Assembly (NCBI GenBank): GCA_021829645.1
Contig: JAKBPI010000011.1
Coordinates: 1-54,763, forward strand
Length of the DNA stretch: 54,763 bases
Reading direction: 5' to 3'
Origin: Actinomycetes bacterium
Lineage (GTDB): Bacteria; Actinomycetota; Acidimicrobiia; Acidimicrobiales; Bog-793
The translations under genes and the position numbers were made by a program. Below the pieces are notes generated by a model. It searched no databases. It had not been told where the DNA came from and saw only the letters and a program-made list of their open reading frames with translations. Positions 1 to 9,745 of the stretch are shown here, in pieces. Within the stretch, counting starts at the first letter, position 1; each line of letters starts with the position of its first letter.

Positions 1-715
1 GGAATGAAAGCATTAGTAAGTCGAAATAAAGCTGATTGCTGTTCATTCCCCCATCGTAAAGGGAACCACAAATTCCTTGAAACCGAACTTGTGTTTGGAC
101 AATTTACCCACAAGAATCCCAGTAGCGTCATTTATATTGTGAAAAATTTTATCGCGAATGACTTTGGTAAGAAGCATCCGAGTGAAGAATAAAGCGGCCA
201 TAGTTGTACTATGACACCAACGCTCTAAACGAATCTGAATCTCATTAAGACCAGATGACATTCCCATAAGTATGAGCTTTTTGCTGAAAAGGTATGGTGG
301 CTGACGAGGGATATTTGTCTGCCTAGTTACCGGAACTCGCTCTTGAGTTTTGTGACACCAACCCGTCTACGGTTCGCTGTCATGAGTGTTCATAAGTCAA
401 TTTCTTACCCATGGTCTCAGCGATGGTTTAGTCGTCAACCTACTGTTTTCGGTCTCGAGTTTTCTCAGTTGCTCGGCATCTTAGTGAGATTATATTTGCC
501 ATACCGGTCCTTCAGTCCTACCAAGCGGTCTCTATAATTCCGAAGTTGTAGGCGACTTCAGTAGTTGCTGACTCTTGAGCTAGGTGCTTATCATCTTCAG
601 TAGGTTTTGATTACCTACCGAGAGAGTACCTTTTGCATTTCATTGGCAATATCATCTATTTGTACCATGGAGGCATAACTCAGATTAAAGGTAGAGTCAC
701 TTTGGAGGACGGATC

Positions 716-925
716 ATGGTCACTACAATTACTGTGCCAATCAGTACTATCCAGTCACCCAGTCTAATTGTAGTACCTGAAAAATTTCAACTGTTTGGTA
801 TGTGGCGAACACGAGATCAGCAAAGACGACAACGCATTTTCGTGATCGATATAGCCGGAACAGTCAGGGGCCAAACAATGCTTACGCTTATTCAGCCTCT
901 CCATATACCAGTCGGCAAGCCGTAG
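716..925 (+). CDS. Possible small protein (69 aa), unrecognised
   Basis: The frame starts with ATG seven bases after a strong GGAGG (704-708), which is the only reason to list it. The product begins MVTTITVPIST and has a basic middle (WRTRDQQRRQR) followed by a hydrophobic stretch. I recognise no family. A long inverted repeat (722-774) begins just after the start codon, which would be unusual inside a well-translated gene and could instead mean that this is a regulatory or relic sequence. It lies on the same strand as cas3, about 110 bp upstream. Confidence 0.25.
   Translation: MVTTITVPISTIQSPSLIVVPEKFQLFGMWRTRDQQRRQRIFVIDIAGTVRGQTMLTLIQPLHIPVGKP
722..774. repeat. Inverted repeat, 10-bp perfect arms
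   Basis: ACTACAATTA at 722-731 is the exact reverse complement of TAATTGTAGT at 765-774. An inner CTG (732-734) can also pair with CAG (760-762) after a small bulge. The roughly 30-base loop has no obvious motif. It could be an RNA hairpin, an operator or a mobile-element end; the sequence does not decide between them. Confidence 0.6.
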
Positions 926-1017
926 TTTTCGCTATACTCGGCCGTAATTGGTGCAGTCCGCCAGATGGTGGGTAGCAGCGTATGGGTATGGAGATATAAG
1001 CGTGTTACACCTATATG

Positions 1018-1034
1018 TTATGTTTAAAACATAA
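1018..1034. promoter_or_regulatory. Palindrome overlapping the cas3 start codon
   Basis: TTATGTTT-A-AAACATAA is a perfect 17-bp palindrome whose last base is the A of the cas3 ATG. There is no Shine-Dalgarno ahead of this ATG. A TATGTT hexamer at 1019-1024 could act as a -10 box, which would put the transcript start close to the ATG and make a leaderless cas3 mRNA. A repressor bound here would cover the promoter. The palindrome is seen; operator and leaderless start are inference. Confidence 0.45.
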
Positions 1035-3976
1035 TGACAAATATAGATACCACAAATCCAACTTTTAAAAAGAGTGCTACAAAGTGTCTATGGGCAAAAA
1101 CTTTTTATACTGAAGACGGGAAACAATTTTGGCTTCCGTTATGGAGACATATGGCAGATACCGCCGGTGTAGCTGAGTTTCTATGGAATGACTGGATAAG
1201 TCCACGACAAAAAAATATTTTATGCAACGATTTTCAGGATGAGCAACTAGCACAAGGAATTCTTATCTTCCTTGCCGGGATGCATGATATAGGTAAGGCT
1301 ACCCCTATATTTCAAATACGCTTACCAAGTTCTTTTGGAGTACTTAGCGATATTATCGTAGAAAATGGTTTGGATTTACCCAAGGTTTCCTCTTCTAGTC
1401 AAAAAACACTTCACGCTTTAGCAGGACAGGTGCTGTTTTCAAATTGGATTAAGAATAAATTAAAAGATTCTTCGAATACTAAGTTTGACCCGCTTGCTGT
1501 CATTATAGGTGGTCACCATGGCGTACCTCCGACACATAACGACATACTGAATTTAAAGGATGACGTAAAGCGACTTGGCGCGAATGAATGGAATGATGTC
1601 AGGTTAGAGTTGACTTCATTGATTGAAGCTAAAGCGAATTTAGAGACAAAATGGGACAAAATAAAAGAATTAAAAATTACTCAAGTATCTCAAGTACTTC
1701 TTAGTGGATTAGTAATTGTCGCCGATTGGGTTGCTTCCACTAAAGAGCTGTTTCCCTTAGTGGAGTTAGGCAACCCCGTAGTATTTTGTTCGGATCGCGT
1801 TAAGTATGGGTGGGAGCGTCTATCGCTATCGAAACCATGGGTACCAGACATTGATGAGACTGATGTAGATAAAAAGCTGAGACGTGTATTTGGGATGCAG
1901 GAAGCGCGCCCTATTCAATCTGCAGCATTTCAAGTAGCTCATGAAATGGACTCTACAGGGATGATGATTATAGAAGCTCCTATGGGTGAGGGTAAGACTG
2001 AGGCCGCTTTATTAGCTGCTGAAATTTTAGCCTTTAGAGCAGGAGCGTCTGGGTGTATGGTTGCTTTACCAACTCAAGCAACTTCAAATGCTATGTTTGA
2101 CAGATTACATGCCTGGCTTTTAAAGCTACCTCAGAAGGCAGACAGTAACTTCTCAACAAAACATTCTGTGATGTTGCAACATGGTAAGTTTTGGTTTAAT
2201 CCTACTTTTCAAGATCTATTTACAAACAATCTTGATGCACCAGTTGCTGTTGGGGTTGACGAAGGTGTACCAGACGAAGGCGTATCAACGGTTCAGCCAT
2301 ATGTTTCGTCTTGGACAGTTGGTCGAAAAAAAGCAGCACTGGCTGATTTTACAGTTGGAACTATAGACCAACTCTTATTTCTCAGTTTAAAGTCACGCCA
2401 TCTGGTACTTCGCCATCTGGGGGTGTCGAAAAAAGTTGTAATTGTCGACGAGGTACATGCGTACGATGCCTATATGAGCGTGTATCTTATGAGAACTATA
2501 CAGTGGTTAGGTGCCTACGGCGTACCAGTCATTCTTTTATCGGCAACGCTATCATCACAACAAAGAAAAAATTTACTAGATGCTTATAAAGCTTATGAAC
2601 AAGCTAAATTGAAAAATAATAGCGAAAAATCTCAAAGACCAGCTACTGCTTGGAGGAAGCAAGACGTTGCAGTAGACCATGATATACCGGATCACAATTT
2701 CATCCCAGAAGCACCATACCCACGAGTTACTTACTTTAAAAATAATCAAATTAATGTGAGTAGTGTTCAATCATCGGGAAGAAGTCTAGATGTCTCTATT
2801 AAATGTATCCCAGATAGCGACGAAGATCTTATCAGGCTTCTTTCGGAGTACCTTGCTGACGGTGGATGTGTTCTGATCATACGTAATACAGTAAAAAGAG
2901 CCCAAGATACAGCTGATCACCTAAGAAAGATATTCTGCGACGACGTTTTTCTTATTCATTCAAGGTTTACGATTGGAGATAGGCAACGCAAAGAACAAGA
3001 ATTGTTACAAATGTTCAGCGCTCGTTATCTAGAAAAAAAACGTCCCTTTAGGAAAATTGTCGTAGCTACCCAGGTACTTGAACAATCGCTTGACCTAGAT
3101 TTTGATTTATTAGTAACTGACCTGTGTCCAATAGACTTGCTACTGCAGCGTATTGGTAGACTTCATAGGCATGCTAATACATACCGACCACAAAAATTAC
3201 ATACCCCGATCTGCTTGATTGCTGGTGTTAAAGATTTGGATGCGAGTCCACCAATGCCTGTATCTGGATCAAAGAGGGTATATGGTGAGTATCCACTTTA
3301 TGTAACCTTGCTACTTCTACGTCATATCATCAATGAAGGCTCTATTATTCGTCTGCCGCAGGATATATCGAATTTAATCGAAAAAGGATACAACGAAGAT
3401 CTAACAGGATTAAACATACCTGATTCATGGGAGATATCTATACAAAATGCAAAATCGCAACACGATAAAAGTAGGGAACTTCTTATAGCTCGCGCAAAAA
3501 CATATATGTTATCAAAACCGGATATGCCGGGAAATTCTATTTTAGGTTGGGTTGCAGAAGGGGTAACTGAAGGAGAAGAGAATCGTATTGGATTTGCTCA
3601 AGTACGCGACACCGAAGAAGCTCTTGAAGTGATACTACTCATGCGTGATAATCAAGGGAATTTGCATCCTGTATCGAGCGATGAACGTATTTCGTCACTA
3701 GTTTTAGAAGACCAAATCAATAGTATTGAAGTAGTTACAGCAATTGCATCATGTTCCTTGCAGTTACCTACATGGGTTTTAAAGGGCAACAATATCATTT
3801 TATTAATTGCTGAATTAGAAAAAAATTTCTTTGAAAAATGGCAAAGTAATTCTTTACTAAGTGGTCAATTGCTATTAATATTAGACCTAAATTTAGCTAT
3901 AGAGTTAATTGGATATGAATTTGTATATTCATACAGTAATGGATTGAGCATAAAAGAAAGTAATGGGAATTTATGA
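1034..3976 (+). CDS. cas3: CRISPR-associated helicase/nuclease Cas3, type I-E
   Basis: This 980-aa protein is the Cas3 effector that Cascade recruits to unwind and degrade target DNA. The N-terminal HD nuclease domain shows H39, the HD pair H84-D85 in MHDIGK, and GGHH at 159-162. The superfamily 2 helicase domain follows: Walker A APMGEGKTE (315-323), DEVH (472-475), SAT (503-505) and motif VI QRIGRLHRH near 705-713. HD and helicase are fused in one chain, as is usual for type I-E. All key residues are present, so it should be active. It opens the cas operon, and its stop overlaps the next gene by four bases. The ATG at 1034 lies in a palindrome and lacks a clear ribosome-binding site. Confidence 0.97.
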   Translation: MTNIDTTNPTFKKSATKCLWAKTFYTEDGKQFWLPLWRHMADTAGVAEFLWNDWISPRQKNILCNDFQDEQLAQGILIFLAGMHDIGKATPIFQIRLPSSFGVLSDIIVENGLDLPKVSSSSQKTLHALAGQVLFSNWIKNKLKDSSNTKFDPLAVIIGGHHGVPPTHNDILNLKDDVKRLGANEWNDVRLELTSLIEAKANLETKWDKIKELKITQVSQVLLSGLVIVADWVASTKELFPLVELGNPVVFCSDRVKYGWERLSLSKPWVPDIDETDVDKKLRRVFGMQEARPIQSAAFQVAHEMDSTGMMIIEAPMGEGKTEAALLAAEILAFRAGASGCMVALPTQATSNAMFDRLHAWLLKLPQKADSNFSTKHSVMLQHGKFWFNPTFQDLFTNNLDAPVAVGVDEGVPDEGVSTVQPYVSSWTVGRKKAALADFTVGTIDQLLFLSLKSRHLVLRHLGVSKKVVIVDEVHAYDAYMSVYLMRTIQWLGAYGVPVILLSATLSSQQRKNLLDAYKAYEQAKLKNNSEKSQRPATAWRKQDVAVDHDIPDHNFIPEAPYPRVTYFKNNQINVSSVQSSGRSLDVSIKCIPDSDEDLIRLLSEYLADGGCVLIIRNTVKRAQDTADHLRKIFCDDVFLIHSRFTIGDRQRKEQELLQMFSARYLEKKRPFRKIVVATQVLEQSLDLDFDLLVTDLCPIDLLLQRIGRLHRHANTYRPQKLHTPICLIAGVKDLDASPPMPVSGSKRVYGEYPLYVTLLLLRHIINEGSIIRLPQDISNLIEKGYNEDLTGLNIPDSWEISIQNAKSQHDKSRELLIARAKTYMLSKPDMPGNSILGWVAEGVTEGEENRIGFAQVRDTEEALEVILLMRDNQGNLHPVSSDERISSLVLEDQINSIEVVTAIASCSLQLPTWVLKGNNIILLIAELEKNFFEKWQSNSLLSGQLLLILDLNLAIELIGYEFVYSYSNGLSIKESNGNL

Positions 3977-5598
3977 ATAATTACCTAAAACAGGATACAG
4001 GATTTAATCTGCTGAAGAACCCATGGATACCATTGCTTGACCATGATGGTAGAGTAGAAGAATATTCTATTATGGACACGTTTGCGCTTGCTGGTGAGCA
4101 TAGAGCAATTTGTGGAGAAGTCCCGACTCAAGAATTCGCTATATTACGGCTATTGCTTGCAATTATGCATAGGTCACTTAAGGATCCTTCTACCGAACTT
4201 GCCGGACCAACAAGTTATGAAGATTGGAAATATTGGAATAACCATTGGGATGACCTTCTAGAAACAGTAAATGCTTATCTTGACCAATTCCAAGAAAGAT
4301 TTGATATTTTGGATTCAGAGAAACCTTTTTACCAGGTAGCAGGGCTTAGAACCGCGAAAAATGAAATAGTCGAATTAAAGAAAATAATTATCGAAGTTCC
4401 AGATCGCGAGCCATTTTTTACTACTAGGCTCAAAAAGGGAATATCAACTCTGGCATTTTCTGAAGCGGCGAGGTGGCTTATTCATGTGCAAGCCTATGAC
4501 GTGTCCGGTATTAAATCTGGAGCTGTCGGTGATCCTACTGTTAAAGGCAGCAAGGGTTACCCTATTGGACCAGGTTGGCTGGGTTCTATAGGGGGTTTTT
4601 TTGCTCGGGCTAGTACCCTAAAGGAAACACTTCTTATGAACCTACTCCCGTTGAACTCTACTGAAAATGAAATAGTAAGTACTCAGGAAGACTTACCACC
4701 ATGGGAAATGCCACAATTGGGACCAGAATGTATTACGAAAGAGCCACATGGTCCAATCGAGCTTTACACTTGGCAATCCCGCAGAGTGCGTCTTATCCAC
4801 AATGGTCAAGAGATAACCGGCTGTATTCTCTGTCGAGGAGATAAAATTGAATCGAAAAATAGGCAAAAGGTTGAACCGTTTACAGCTTATAAGTATTCTG
4901 ATAAAAAAACTAAAGAATTAAAGATAGGTGATATATATTTTCCGCAAATACATGAACCATCTAAATCATTTTGGCGAGGGCTATCGAGTCTTTTGCCATT
5001 TGTATCAGATGTTAAAGGATTTATACCTCCAAAAATAGTTGGTTGGTGTGCTAAATTGGAGCGAGATGATATTTCATCCTTGATATCAAACCGTCTCAAG
5101 CTTTGTTCAGTCGGAATAGCGTATGGAACTCAGCAAGCTTTTGTAGCTGATATGGTATACGATGATTTTGAACTTTCTATAAACCTTCTGCATAATGCCA
5201 ATTTGGCACAAGTTGCCATTGAAGCAGTGGGAGTCTCGGATGCTGCTGTAAGGGCACTTGGTAAGCTAGCATTTAATATTGGATGTGCTGCTGGATCTGC
5301 TTCTAAAGAAGCAGAAATTATTCGTACAACAACCCAGGCATCAGTTTACAACATCCTTGATAGGCCATTTCGCCATTGGCTTGCAAATCTAAGTAACATA
5401 GATACTGCGGAAGATTGGTATTCGATAGCTCGAAATATAATTTGGAAGCGGAGTAGAGAAATCGTATCAACAGCCCCACTTTCTGCTTGGGGTGGACGGA
5501 TAGTCAATAATCGTCATATCGATGTTCCTCTAGCGGATATTTATTTTAAGAATGAATTAGCAAAGGTATTACCAAACAAGAAAGTAGGGGATATATAG
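3973..5598 (+). CDS. cse1: Cascade large subunit Cse1 (Cas8e)
   Basis: This 541-aa protein is the large subunit of the type I-E Cascade complex, which reads the PAM and recruits Cas3. The N-terminus has the family signature FNLLKNPWIPLLDHDG. It is slightly longer than the roughly 500-aa E. coli homologue. The gene overlaps cas3 by four bases (ATGA), and its last base is the first base of cse2, so translation of the three is probably coupled. Identification rests on the N-terminal motif and strict operon position; this subunit is poorly conserved in general. Confidence 0.93.
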   Translation: MNNYLKQDTGFNLLKNPWIPLLDHDGRVEEYSIMDTFALAGEHRAICGEVPTQEFAILRLLLAIMHRSLKDPSTELAGPTSYEDWKYWNNHWDDLLETVNAYLDQFQERFDILDSEKPFYQVAGLRTAKNEIVELKKIIIEVPDREPFFTTRLKKGISTLAFSEAARWLIHVQAYDVSGIKSGAVGDPTVKGSKGYPIGPGWLGSIGGFFARASTLKETLLMNLLPLNSTENEIVSTQEDLPPWEMPQLGPECITKEPHGPIELYTWQSRRVRLIHNGQEITGCILCRGDKIESKNRQKVEPFTAYKYSDKKTKELKIGDIYFPQIHEPSKSFWRGLSSLLPFVSDVKGFIPPKIVGWCAKLERDDISSLISNRLKLCSVGIAYGTQQAFVADMVYDDFELSINLLHNANLAQVAIEAVGVSDAAVRALGKLAFNIGCAAGSASKEAEIIRTTTQASVYNILDRPFRHWLANLSNIDTAEDWYSIARNIIWKRSREIVSTAPLSAWGGRIVNNRHIDVPLADIYFKNELAKVLPNKKVGDI

Positions 5599-6164
5599 TG
5601 ACACAAACTTCAGAACGATTAGCGGAAGTCGTTGCTCAGCGTATAGAGAGATTGCAAAAACAATATTTAACGAGAAATAGTTATGGCATAGCTATGCTTG
5701 CAAATCTCAGACATGCTGTCGGGAAATTACCTGGTACTATACCTGCCATATGGGAGTTAACTATAGATGGTATAGGTGGATATACTCAAGGTGGTGCTCC
5801 AAGTAAGGAGGAAATGGCAGTGCATGATGTATTTACATTATATGCGATACATCAACAGTCAAAATCAGAGCCAATGCACATCAGAAATAGACTACTGGGG
5901 CAAGCTGTACGTGATCTTGAAAACAGTGGGCATACCGAAACAGCAGTTCGTAGACGTTTTAATGCTATCATCACATCCTCTACATATCAAGAGCTAACCT
6001 ATCATCTTCGTGGATTGATCTCACAATTTCACTCAGAAGGAATTACTTTAGATTATAGAGTGCTTGTAGAAAATTTATTTCTGGTGCAATTTGCTGAGTT
6101 TGTACCTGGAGTAAAAATGACATGGGCTCGTAGTTATTATTCTAATACACAAGAGCAAAAATAA
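5598..6164 (+). CDS. cse2: Cascade small subunit Cse2 (CasB)
   Basis: This 188-aa basic, helical protein sits where the Cascade small subunit gene is always found, between cse1 and cas7e. Cse2 subunits form the belly of Cascade and stabilise the displaced strand. The start is GTG, overlapping the cse1 stop (TAGTG). Its length is close to that of the E. coli homologue (about 160 aa). The sequence alone is divergent; position carries much of the assignment. Confidence 0.88.
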   Translation: MTQTSERLAEVVAQRIERLQKQYLTRNSYGIAMLANLRHAVGKLPGTIPAIWELTIDGIGGYTQGGAPSKEEMAVHDVFTLYAIHQQSKSEPMHIRNRLLGQAVRDLENSGHTETAVRRRFNAIITSSTYQELTYHLRGLISQFHSEGITLDYRVLVENLFLVQFAEFVPGVKMTWARSYYSNTQEQK

Positions 6165-6232
6165 AATAGGAAGAATAACCAAAGGATATTCATCAAAGCA
6201 AAAATTATATCAATCATGAAAGGAAAGCATCA

Positions 6233-7405
6233 ATGACAAGCAATTTAGTAGTAGATATACATGTTCTTCAAACACTTCCACCAAGTAATGTAAATAGAGA
6301 TGATACTGGTAGTCCAAAAACCGCTATTTATGGCGGTGTAAGACGGGCAAGAGTTTCTAGTCAATCTTGGAAACGGGCGATGAGGAGTGAATTGAATTCG
6401 TACCTTGACTCAAGCGAATTAAGCGTTAGGACTAAGCGAGTGACTGAGTTGTTAGCAAAGGAAATTGTATTGTTAGCTTCTCGCTATCCAGAGGAAGCTA
6501 ACAATATAGAAGACAAGGCTCAAGAATTAGCTGCTAAAGCGTTTGAGTCAGCTGGAATAAAGGTCAAAGATGGTAAATCGGACTCAAAAGAAGCTTCTTA
6601 TCTGATGTTTATAGGTAAGCAGCAATTAATGAATCTTGCTGAAGAAGTTGTTACTGCATACCTTCAAAAGGAAGCTATTGATAAGAAAGTCGCTAAAAAT
6701 GCCTTAAAAGGACACAACTCCATAGACTTAGCACTATTTGGTAGAATGGTTGCTGATATCACAGATTTAAACGTAGATGCATGTGCACAAGTAGCACATG
6801 CCATTAGCGTTCATGGGGTAGAGACCGAGTACGATTTTTTTACGGCGGTTGATGAATTAAAAGAAGCTACCGTCGAAGAAGATGCCGGAGCCGCTATGCT
6901 GGGTACAGTTGAATTCAATTCATCTACTTTGTATAGGTATGCAACAGTTAATGTGGCTGAGCTCTATAGATCTTTGGGTGATTTGAATGCAGCTAAAAAA
7001 GGAACTGAGGCATTTGTCAAGTCATTTGTTTTCAGTATCCCAACAGGGAAGCAAAATTCATTCGCTCACCGTACTCTCCCTGATCTGGTTTATGTAGTAC
7101 TCAGAAAGGACCAGTCTGTATCCTTGGTTGGTGCATTTGAGACCCCATTGCAAGGGTCTGGATCAGGCGGGAGAGTTGTTAAAGCCGCAGCCACTCTTGC
7201 TTCTTATGCTAATGACATTACTAATACTTATGGAAATAACGCATACAGTAGCTGGGTACTTGGTATAGGAGATAATGTTGTGGCGCCGTTTGAAACTATA
7301 GCATCAAAGGTAACAATAGATAGTTTGACTACTCTTGTTGGGGATGCTGTGTTTGCGCATTTACAGGGAAGAAAAGAGGATGGTGATGCATGGCAACACT
7401 CGTAA
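6233..7405 (+). CDS. cas7e: Cascade backbone subunit Cas7e (Cse4/CasC)
   Basis: This 390-aa protein forms the Cascade backbone that polymerises along the crRNA spacer. The N-terminal signature HVLQTLPPSNVNRDDTGSPK, followed closely by YGGVRRARVSSQSWKRA, is characteristic of type I-E Cas7. The C-terminal third carries the usual PTGKQNSFAHRTLPD region. The gene follows cse2 after 68 bp and has its own ribosome-binding site (AAAGGA about 10 bases before the ATG). This suggests independent translation and possibly higher expression, as suits a six-copy subunit. Confidence 0.96.
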   Translation: MTSNLVVDIHVLQTLPPSNVNRDDTGSPKTAIYGGVRRARVSSQSWKRAMRSELNSYLDSSELSVRTKRVTELLAKEIVLLASRYPEEANNIEDKAQELAAKAFESAGIKVKDGKSDSKEASYLMFIGKQQLMNLAEEVVTAYLQKEAIDKKVAKNALKGHNSIDLALFGRMVADITDLNVDACAQVAHAISVHGVETEYDFFTAVDELKEATVEEDAGAAMLGTVEFNSSTLYRYATVNVAELYRSLGDLNAAKKGTEAFVKSFVFSIPTGKQNSFAHRTLPDLVYVVLRKDQSVSLVGAFETPLQGSGSGGRVVKAAATLASYANDITNTYGNNAYSSWVLGIGDNVVAPFETIASKVTIDSLTTLVGDAVFAHLQGRKEDGDAWQHS

Positions 7406-8109
7406 TAAGGTTGGCAGGTCCTATGCAAGCATGGGGTATATCTAGTAAATTTACCGAGCGGAAGACAGAGTTGCAACCATCCAAAAGCGGGGTATTAGGA
7501 TTAATAGCTGCAGCCCTAGGACGTAGAAGGGTAGATCCAATTGAAGACTTGTTACCACTGAAATTTGCCGTAAGGCTTGATCAGCCTGGCGTATTGCTGA
7601 AAGATTTTCAGACAGCTAGCCGTGAGGAAAGTAAGCCTCCTATATCAATTTCCAACCGATACTATTTAGCCGACGCGATCTTTATCGCTGCAATAGAAGG
7701 TGAGAATCAGTTAATACAATCAGTTGCCTCTGCATTAGAGGCTCCCACATTTCCTCTTTATCTGGGGAGACGGTCATGTCCGCCAACTTTGCCATTGACA
7801 ATAGCTTATTCTGATGCCGATCTTATTGAGGTAATTGCTACGACCCCTTGGGCTGCATCTCAAAAATTTCGCCGGCAATACAAAGATCATGAGACATTTT
7901 CTGCTGAAGTTGTACGTGACGCTTTTCCAGGTGAAGAAATTGCTCGATTTATGAGGGATGTACCAGAATCTTTTAATCCAGAAAAACGTCTCTACGGATT
8001 TAGAGCAGTCAATAGGTATTTTGTTGATCTTCTCAACCCTGATTATCAATATACAATTGATTCTCAAAATTTTTTCGACCATGATCCAATGGAAGTGATA
8101 GAAAATTGA
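7390..8109 (+). CDS. cas5e: Cascade subunit Cas5e (CasD)
   Basis: This 239-aa protein binds the 5' handle of the crRNA in Cascade. The N-terminus has the typical Cas5e motif, RLAGPMQAWG, followed by a segment with TELQPSKSGVLGL. The ATG lies 16 bases inside the end of cas7e, in another frame, which points to translational coupling. The stop overlaps the TTG start of cas6e. Confidence 0.95.
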   Translation: MATLVIRLAGPMQAWGISSKFTERKTELQPSKSGVLGLIAAALGRRRVDPIEDLLPLKFAVRLDQPGVLLKDFQTASREESKPPISISNRYYLADAIFIAAIEGENQLIQSVASALEAPTFPLYLGRRSCPPTLPLTIAYSDADLIEVIATTPWAASQKFRRQYKDHETFSAEVVRDAFPGEEIARFMRDVPESFNPEKRLYGFRAVNRYFVDLLNPDYQYTIDSQNFFDHDPMEVIEN

Positions 8110-8816
8110 CATACATAACTAGATTGAATATTGATAAAAGGTATAGAAGTGCAATAAGACTACTGACCTCTCCTCATATTATGCACGGTTCAATTCAAGC
8201 TTGCTTTGCTGAGTACGATCGCTTTGGCGCTCAGCTTCTTGGGGATAATCTCCAAAAACAGACCACGAGAGGACGTATACTTTGGAGAGTCGACGATCAT
8301 GGGAAATTAGCCAGTTTGTACATATTGAGTCCAGTAGAGCCAAACATAAATTTGATTGTCCGAGATCTTGGGGAATATACAGAGAAACCTTGTGTCACAA
8401 AATACTATGCACCTTTTTTGCAATCTCTAAAAAAAGATCAGATTTGGGGATTCCGCTTGAGGGGTAACCCAACACACGCTGTAGTTAACGCTAGTAGGGG
8501 TAATGGACGATCAAATATTTTAGGTCACGTGACAGCAGAGCAGCAGATAAATTGGATGATGAACAAAGCCCACATGCTCGGGGTAGAGATTATCATTAAA
8601 AATAATGCCCCAATGTTAAAGATTAGTGATCGTCGAGTCAGTAGTTTTGCTCATGCTAATACAAAGATTACTCTCAATTCTGCTCTTTTTGATGGAGTAT
8701 TACGGGTATTGGACCCAAATATTTTAGCTTTCTCTATCATAAATGGGGTGGGCAGGGCTAAGGCCTATGGTTGTGGATTATTGACTTTAGCAAAACCAAA
8801 TGACTGCTTACTATGA
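8106..8816 (+). CDS. cas6e: crRNA-processing endoribonuclease Cas6e (CasE)
   Basis: This 236-aa ribonuclease cuts pre-crRNA at the base of the repeat hairpin and stays bound as a Cascade subunit. The N-terminal region has LTSPHIMHGSIQACF, with a histidine positioned like the catalytic His of E. coli CasE. The C-terminus has the glycine-rich RNA-binding loop GVGRAKAYGCGLL. The start is TTG, overlapping the cas5e TGA (TTGA). The stop overlaps the cas1 ATG by four bases. The array repeats form a strong GC stem, consistent with this enzyme's substrate. Confidence 0.95.
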   Translation: MTYITRLNIDKRYRSAIRLLTSPHIMHGSIQACFAEYDRFGAQLLGDNLQKQTTRGRILWRVDDHGKLASLYILSPVEPNINLIVRDLGEYTEKPCVTKYYAPFLQSLKKDQIWGFRLRGNPTHAVVNASRGNGRSNILGHVTAEQQINWMMNKAHMLGVEIIIKNNAPMLKISDRRVSSFAHANTKITLNSALFDGVLRVLDPNILAFSIINGVGRAKAYGCGLLTLAKPNDCLL

Positions 8817-9742
8817 CAGGTGCTTATCCGCCAGCGCTACAAGAACTTGTTAGGATTAAGGACAGGATATCTTTTGTTTATGTCGAACATTCTGTAATAC
8901 ATCGTGAAGACAGTTCAATTACGGCAACCGACACAAGAGGGATAGTCCATATTCCAGCAGCAGCTGTTAGTTGTCTGATGTTGGGCCCAGGTACAAGTAT
9001 AAGTCATCAGGCAATAGCTCTTTTAGCAGAAAGCGGAACAACGACTGTCTGGGTAGGAGAAGGAGGAGTTCGATACTATGCTCATGGTAGATCGCTTTCG
9101 CGTTCTTCAAGATATTTGCAAGCTCAAGCTAAGCTTGTAAATAATAAAAATTCTCGTTTGGAAGTCGCTAAACGGATGTACGCTATGCGTTTTCCTAATG
9201 AGGAGATAAGTGGATTAACAATGCAACAATTGCGTTCACGAGAAGGGATGAGGGTCAAGCAATGCTATCGTATGAATTCTAGGGATACTAACGTACCATG
9301 GAAGTCTCGAAGTTATGACCCGAATGCTTTTGAACATTCTGATCTTATTAATCAAGCACTATCTGCTGCACATGCGACTCTTTATGCAATTGCATATTCT
9401 GTAATTATTGCTCTTGGTTGCTCTCCAGCATTAGGGTTTGTACATACAGGACACGATCGTTCGTTTGTGTACGATATTGCAGACTTGTACAAGGCAGAAA
9501 CCTCAATACCAGCAGCATTTCGTGTTGTCGCTGCTCAACCTACTGATTTATCGTCTGCTATTAGGCGAACTATGCGTAATGTAATATTCCAAGAAAAAAT
9601 TTTGGAAAGATCTACAAGAGATATTGCACAATTATTAATTCCAGACGAAGAACCAGAGAAGGTAGAATTAAGAGTAGTTGGGCTTTGGGATGATTCCGGT
9701 GCTGTACTACCAGAAGGGGTTAATTATGATAGTTTTAACTAA
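8813..9742 (+). CDS. cas1: CRISPR integrase Cas1, type I-E
   Basis: This 309-aa protein is the integrase subunit of the Cas1-Cas2 spacer-acquisition complex. The C-terminal half has the conserved segment ALGFVHTGHDRSFVYDIADL, which carries the metal-binding His and Asp of the family. Its length matches E. coli Cas1 (305 aa). It starts at ATG overlapping the cas6e stop and ends three bases before cas2. All expected parts are intact, so the array should be able to grow. Confidence 0.97.
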   Translation: MTGAYPPALQELVRIKDRISFVYVEHSVIHREDSSITATDTRGIVHIPAAAVSCLMLGPGTSISHQAIALLAESGTTTVWVGEGGVRYYAHGRSLSRSSRYLQAQAKLVNNKNSRLEVAKRMYAMRFPNEEISGLTMQQLRSREGMRVKQCYRMNSRDTNVPWKSRSYDPNAFEHSDLINQALSAAHATLYAIAYSVIIALGCSPALGFVHTGHDRSFVYDIADLYKAETSIPAAFRVVAAQPTDLSSAIRRTMRNVIFQEKILERSTRDIAQLLIPDEEPEKVELRVVGLWDDSGAVLPEGVNYDSFN

Positions 9743-9745
9743 TTT

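Larger units (their letters stand above)
1..1033. other. Gene-poor stretch upstream of cas3
   Basis: No protein in this kilobase is recognisable. A 74-codon minus-strand frame (43-267) and a 64-codon plus-strand frame (343-537) are open but resemble no family I know and have no good ribosome-binding site. Only the short frame at 716-925 has a strong Shine-Dalgarno. The stretch does hold stem-loops: GTAGGT/ACCTAC at 600-618 and a 10-bp-arm inverted repeat at 722-774. It ends in the palindromic cas3 promoter region. It may be decayed accessory DNA; that is inference. Confidence 0.5.

Noticed and set aside
43-267. 74-codon minus-strand frame near the window start
   Set aside because: It looks somewhat protein-like, but I cannot assign a family, and it lacks a clear start site; it is only mentioned in the region entry.
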